A DNA stretch of 7,184 nucleotides from Bacteroidaceae bacterium. Lineage in GTDB: Bacteria > Bacteroidota > Bacteroidia > Bacteroidales > Bacteroidaceae. Numbering within the stretch: position 1 is the first letter of the stretch; each line of letters opens with the position of its first letter. The DNA lies in NCBI GenBank assembly GCA_017472905.1, contig JAFUNW010000349.1, positions 1 through 7,184 of the forward strand, in the 5' to 3' direction. This document shows positions 5,263 to 7,184 of the stretch, piece by piece. Below the pieces are notes generated by a model that ran no database searches, was not told the origin of the DNA, and saw only the letters and a list, made by a program, of their open reading frames with translations. The position numbers and the translations under genes are program-made.

Positions 5263-6357
5263 ATGAAAATAAAAGAGATTGTGTGCGCCCTTGAGAAGTT
5301 CGCACCCCTGCCCTTGCAAGACGGATGGGACAATGCCGGCCTGCAAGTAGGACTGACAGAGGTGGAAGCTACAGGGGCTTTATTGTGTCTGGACGTAACC
5401 GAAGAGGTGGTAGACGAAGTCATTTCGCTCGGATACAACTTTATTGTGTCGCACCACCCACTCATCTTTCGAGGATACAAATCCATTACCGGCAGAGACT
5501 ACACCGAAAGGTGCGTCATCAAAGCCATCAAGCACGACATCACCATCTGCTCGATGCACACCAATATGGACAATGCTCCTCAGGGAGTCAATAAAAAAAT
5601 GGCCGAGAAATTGGGACTGCAACACGTGCACACCCTTGCACCACAGGAAGAAAGCCTGCTTAAACTCGTTACGTTCGTTCCCACTGCACATGCCGAAAAA
5701 TTGCGCAACGCACTGTTTAAAGCCGGATGCGGACACATCGGGAACTATGACGCATGCAGCTACAACACCGAAGGAGAAGGAACTTTTCGCGCACAAGAAG
5801 GATGCAATCCTTTCTGCGGAACCATCGGTGAGGTACACTCCGAACGGGAAACACGCATCGAAACCATCCTTCCCGCATTTCAAAAAAGTGCCGTACTGCG
5901 TACCCTGATAAACAACCATCCGTATGAAGAACCGGCCTACGACCTCTATCCACTGAAAAACAGCTGGAACCAAGTCGGCGCAGGAATCATCGGTGAATTG
6001 CCTGAAGAGACAGACGTGTGCACATGGCTTACACAGGTAAAAGATACGTTCAAAACTGCATGCATAAAGCACAATCGATTCGCCCGAAAAACCGTAAAAA
6101 CCATCGCACTATGCGGAGGAGCAGGAGCATTCCTCCTACCCAAAGCTATCGCACAAGGAGCAGACGTTTTTCTTACCGGAGAGATAAAATATCACGACTA
6201 TTTCGGACATGAGAACGACATCCTGATGATGGAAATCGGACATTATGAAAGCGAACAATACACTACTGAAATATTCTATTCAATCATAAAGGATTTGACA
6301 CCGGAATTGCCCGTAAAGCTGGCCGAAAAAAGTACAAATCCCATAAATTATTTTTAA
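5263..6357 (+). CDS. Nif3-like dinuclear metal center protein (YbgI/NIF3 family)
   Basis: This 364-residue protein belongs to the Nif3 family, whose members form hexameric rings with a dinuclear metal site. They have been annotated as 'GTP cyclohydrolase 1 type 2 homolog', but their physiological reaction is unsettled. The N-terminal half has WDNAGLQVG (22-30) and the metal ligands H64 and H65 in SHHP and D103 in HTNMDN. The C-terminal half has LCGGAGAF (283-290), LTGEIKYHD (304-312) and the remaining ligands H327 and E331 in GHYESE. These correspond to E. coli YbgI H63, H64, D101, H215 and E219. Residues about 130-235 form the extra inserted domain (ending with NNHPYEEPAYDLYPL) found in the long form of the family, explaining the length over the 247-residue E. 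coli protein. It starts the operon with the zinc-ribbon gene 6 nt downstream. Confidence 0.95.
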   Translation: MKIKEIVCALEKFAPLPLQDGWDNAGLQVGLTEVEATGALLCLDVTEEVVDEVISLGYNFIVSHHPLIFRGYKSITGRDYTERCVIKAIKHDITICSMHTNMDNAPQGVNKKMAEKLGLQHVHTLAPQEESLLKLVTFVPTAHAEKLRNALFKAGCGHIGNYDACSYNTEGEGTFRAQEGCNPFCGTIGEVHSERETRIETILPAFQKSAVLRTLINNHPYEEPAYDLYPLKNSWNQVGAGIIGELPEETDVCTWLTQVKDTFKTACIKHNRFARKTVKTIALCGGAGAFLLPKAIAQGADVFLTGEIKYHDYFGHENDILMMEIGHYESEQYTTEIFYSIIKDLTPELPVKLAEKSTNPINYF

Positions 6358-6363
6358 AACGAC

Positions 6364-7184
6364 ATGGCTAAGGAAAAGAAAGACCCAACAGACTTGAGTG
6401 TAGAGCAGAAATTAAAAGCGCTATATCAGTTGCAAACTATGCTCTCAGAAATTGACAAAATCAAAACACTGCGCGGAGAACTCCCCCTCGAAGTACAAGA
6501 CCTCGAAGACGAAGTGGCCGGACTGAACACACGCATCGAAAAAATCAAAAACGACATGGCTGACCTCAAACAGGCCGTAGCCAAGAAAAAAGAAGAAATC
6601 GAAGCAGCCAAAAACTCCGTAGCAAAATACAAAGAACAACAAGACAATGTTCGCAACAACCGCGAATACGACATGTTGAGCAAAGAAATCGAGTTCCAGA
6701 CTTTGGAAATAGAACTTTGCGAAAAGAGAATCAAAGAGTATACAAACGCAGAGAATAACAAAGTAGAGGAGTGCGAACGTAGCGAAAAACAACTCGAAGA
6801 ACGCGAAAAAGACCTCGAAATTAAAAAGGCAGAACTAGAAGAAATTGTAGCCGAGACAAAACAAGAAGAAGAGAAACTCAGAGAAAAAACCAAAGCTCTG
6901 GAAATGACCATCGAACCTCGTTTACTACAAGCATTCAAACGCATTCGCAAAAACTCACGCAACGGACTCGGAATCGTATACGTACAACGCGATGCCTGCG
7001 GGGGGTGCTTCAACAAAATACCACCCCAAAGACAACTTGACATCCGCATGAGAAAGAAAATCATCGTATGCGAATACTGCGGACGCATCATGATTGACCC
7101 GGAACTGGCCGGTATCGAAAAACCGGTTGAGGAAAAACCTACTTCCGGAAGAAGAAGCAGAAGAACAGCTTCAAACAAAGAAGA
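6364..7184 (+). CDS. Coiled-coil protein with C-terminal C4 zinc ribbon, 3' end cut by window
   Basis: Starting with ATG at 6364, the frame stays open to the window edge, giving 273 codons with no stop reached. Residues about 12-195 are a long Glu/Lys/Ala/Leu-rich coiled coil. They are followed by a C4 zinc ribbon with C212-GG-C215 and C236-EY-C239. A basic low-complexity tail begins near residue 262 (GRRSRRTAS). This layout is that of the zf-RING_7/DUF164 family of coiled-coil zinc-ribbon proteins, often found next to Nif3-family genes. It is presumed to bind nucleic acid or other proteins, but its role is not established. The 6-nt gap to nif3 implies co-transcription and possibly a joint function. 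No Shine-Dalgarno is seen. Family length is about 250-270 residues, so little of the protein should be missing. Confidence 0.93.
   Translation, partial: MAKEKKDPTDLSVEQKLKALYQLQTMLSEIDKIKTLRGELPLEVQDLEDEVAGLNTRIEKIKNDMADLKQAVAKKKEEIEAAKNSVAKYKEQQDNVRNNREYDMLSKEIEFQTLEIELCEKRIKEYTNAENNKVEECERSEKQLEEREKDLEIKKAELEEIVAETKQEEEKLREKTKALEMTIEPRLLQAFKRIRKNSRNGLGIVYVQRDACGGCFNKIPPQRQLDIRMRKKIIVCEYCGRIMIDPELAGIEKPVEEKPTSGRRSRRTASNKE

Noticed and set aside
5380..6072. 230-residue minus-strand frame inside nif3
   Set aside because: Antisense shadow of a clear Nif3-family gene with intact metal ligands; its Cys/Phe/Val-rich composition is typical of such shadows.
6426..7178. 250-residue Ser/Phe-rich minus-strand frame
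   Set aside because: Antisense of the Glu/Lys-rich coiled-coil gene, whose plus-strand frame is open with a C4 zinc ribbon.

Overview
The window reads as ordinary chromosomal DNA of a member of the Bacteroidales, probably Bacteroides, Phocaeicola or a close relative. Three things point there. The promoters have the Bacteroides form (TAnnTTTG at -7, with TTTG about 20 nt upstream in the best cases). Most genes lack a Shine-Dalgarno sequence. The proteins and their order are of Bacteroidales type. No phage, insertion sequence, CRISPR array or recognisable defence system was seen.

Layout: (1) 1-160, minus strand, the N-terminal 53 codons of an AMP-forming acyl-CoA synthetase-like protein, cut by the window edge. 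(2) 161-470, a divergent control region with a -7 box for each strand and an imperfect palindrome. (3) 471-1127, plus, a HAD phosphatase/phosphomutase-like enzyme. (4) 1252-2073, plus, panB for pantothenate/CoA synthesis, with a near-perfect Bacteroides promoter before it and a bidirectional hairpin terminator after it. (5) 4597-2230, minus, a three-gene run: a DUF4286-type small protein, ruvC (GTG start overlapping the previous stop by 4 nt), and a ModF/PhrA-like twin-ATPase ABC protein. (6) 4811-4738, minus, tRNA-Ala(GGC) with its own promoter and hairpin terminator. (7) 4812-5262, a 450-bp intergenic region holding a degenerate 22-bp-period repeat array inside a large inverted repeat flanked by T-tracts on both strands, then about 190 bp in which I see nothing clear, then the promoter box of the next gene. 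(8) 5263-6357, plus, a Nif3/YbgI-family dinuclear-metal protein, followed after 6 nt by (9) 6364-7184, a coiled-coil protein with a C4 zinc ribbon, cut by the right edge.

The genes are mainly housekeeping: CoA precursor synthesis, Holliday-junction resolution, tRNA supply, and conserved proteins of unclear role. The least explained element is the repeat/inverted-repeat structure at 4914-5043. The next most interesting point is the loss of the catalytic glutamate in the first ATPase site of the ModF-like protein.
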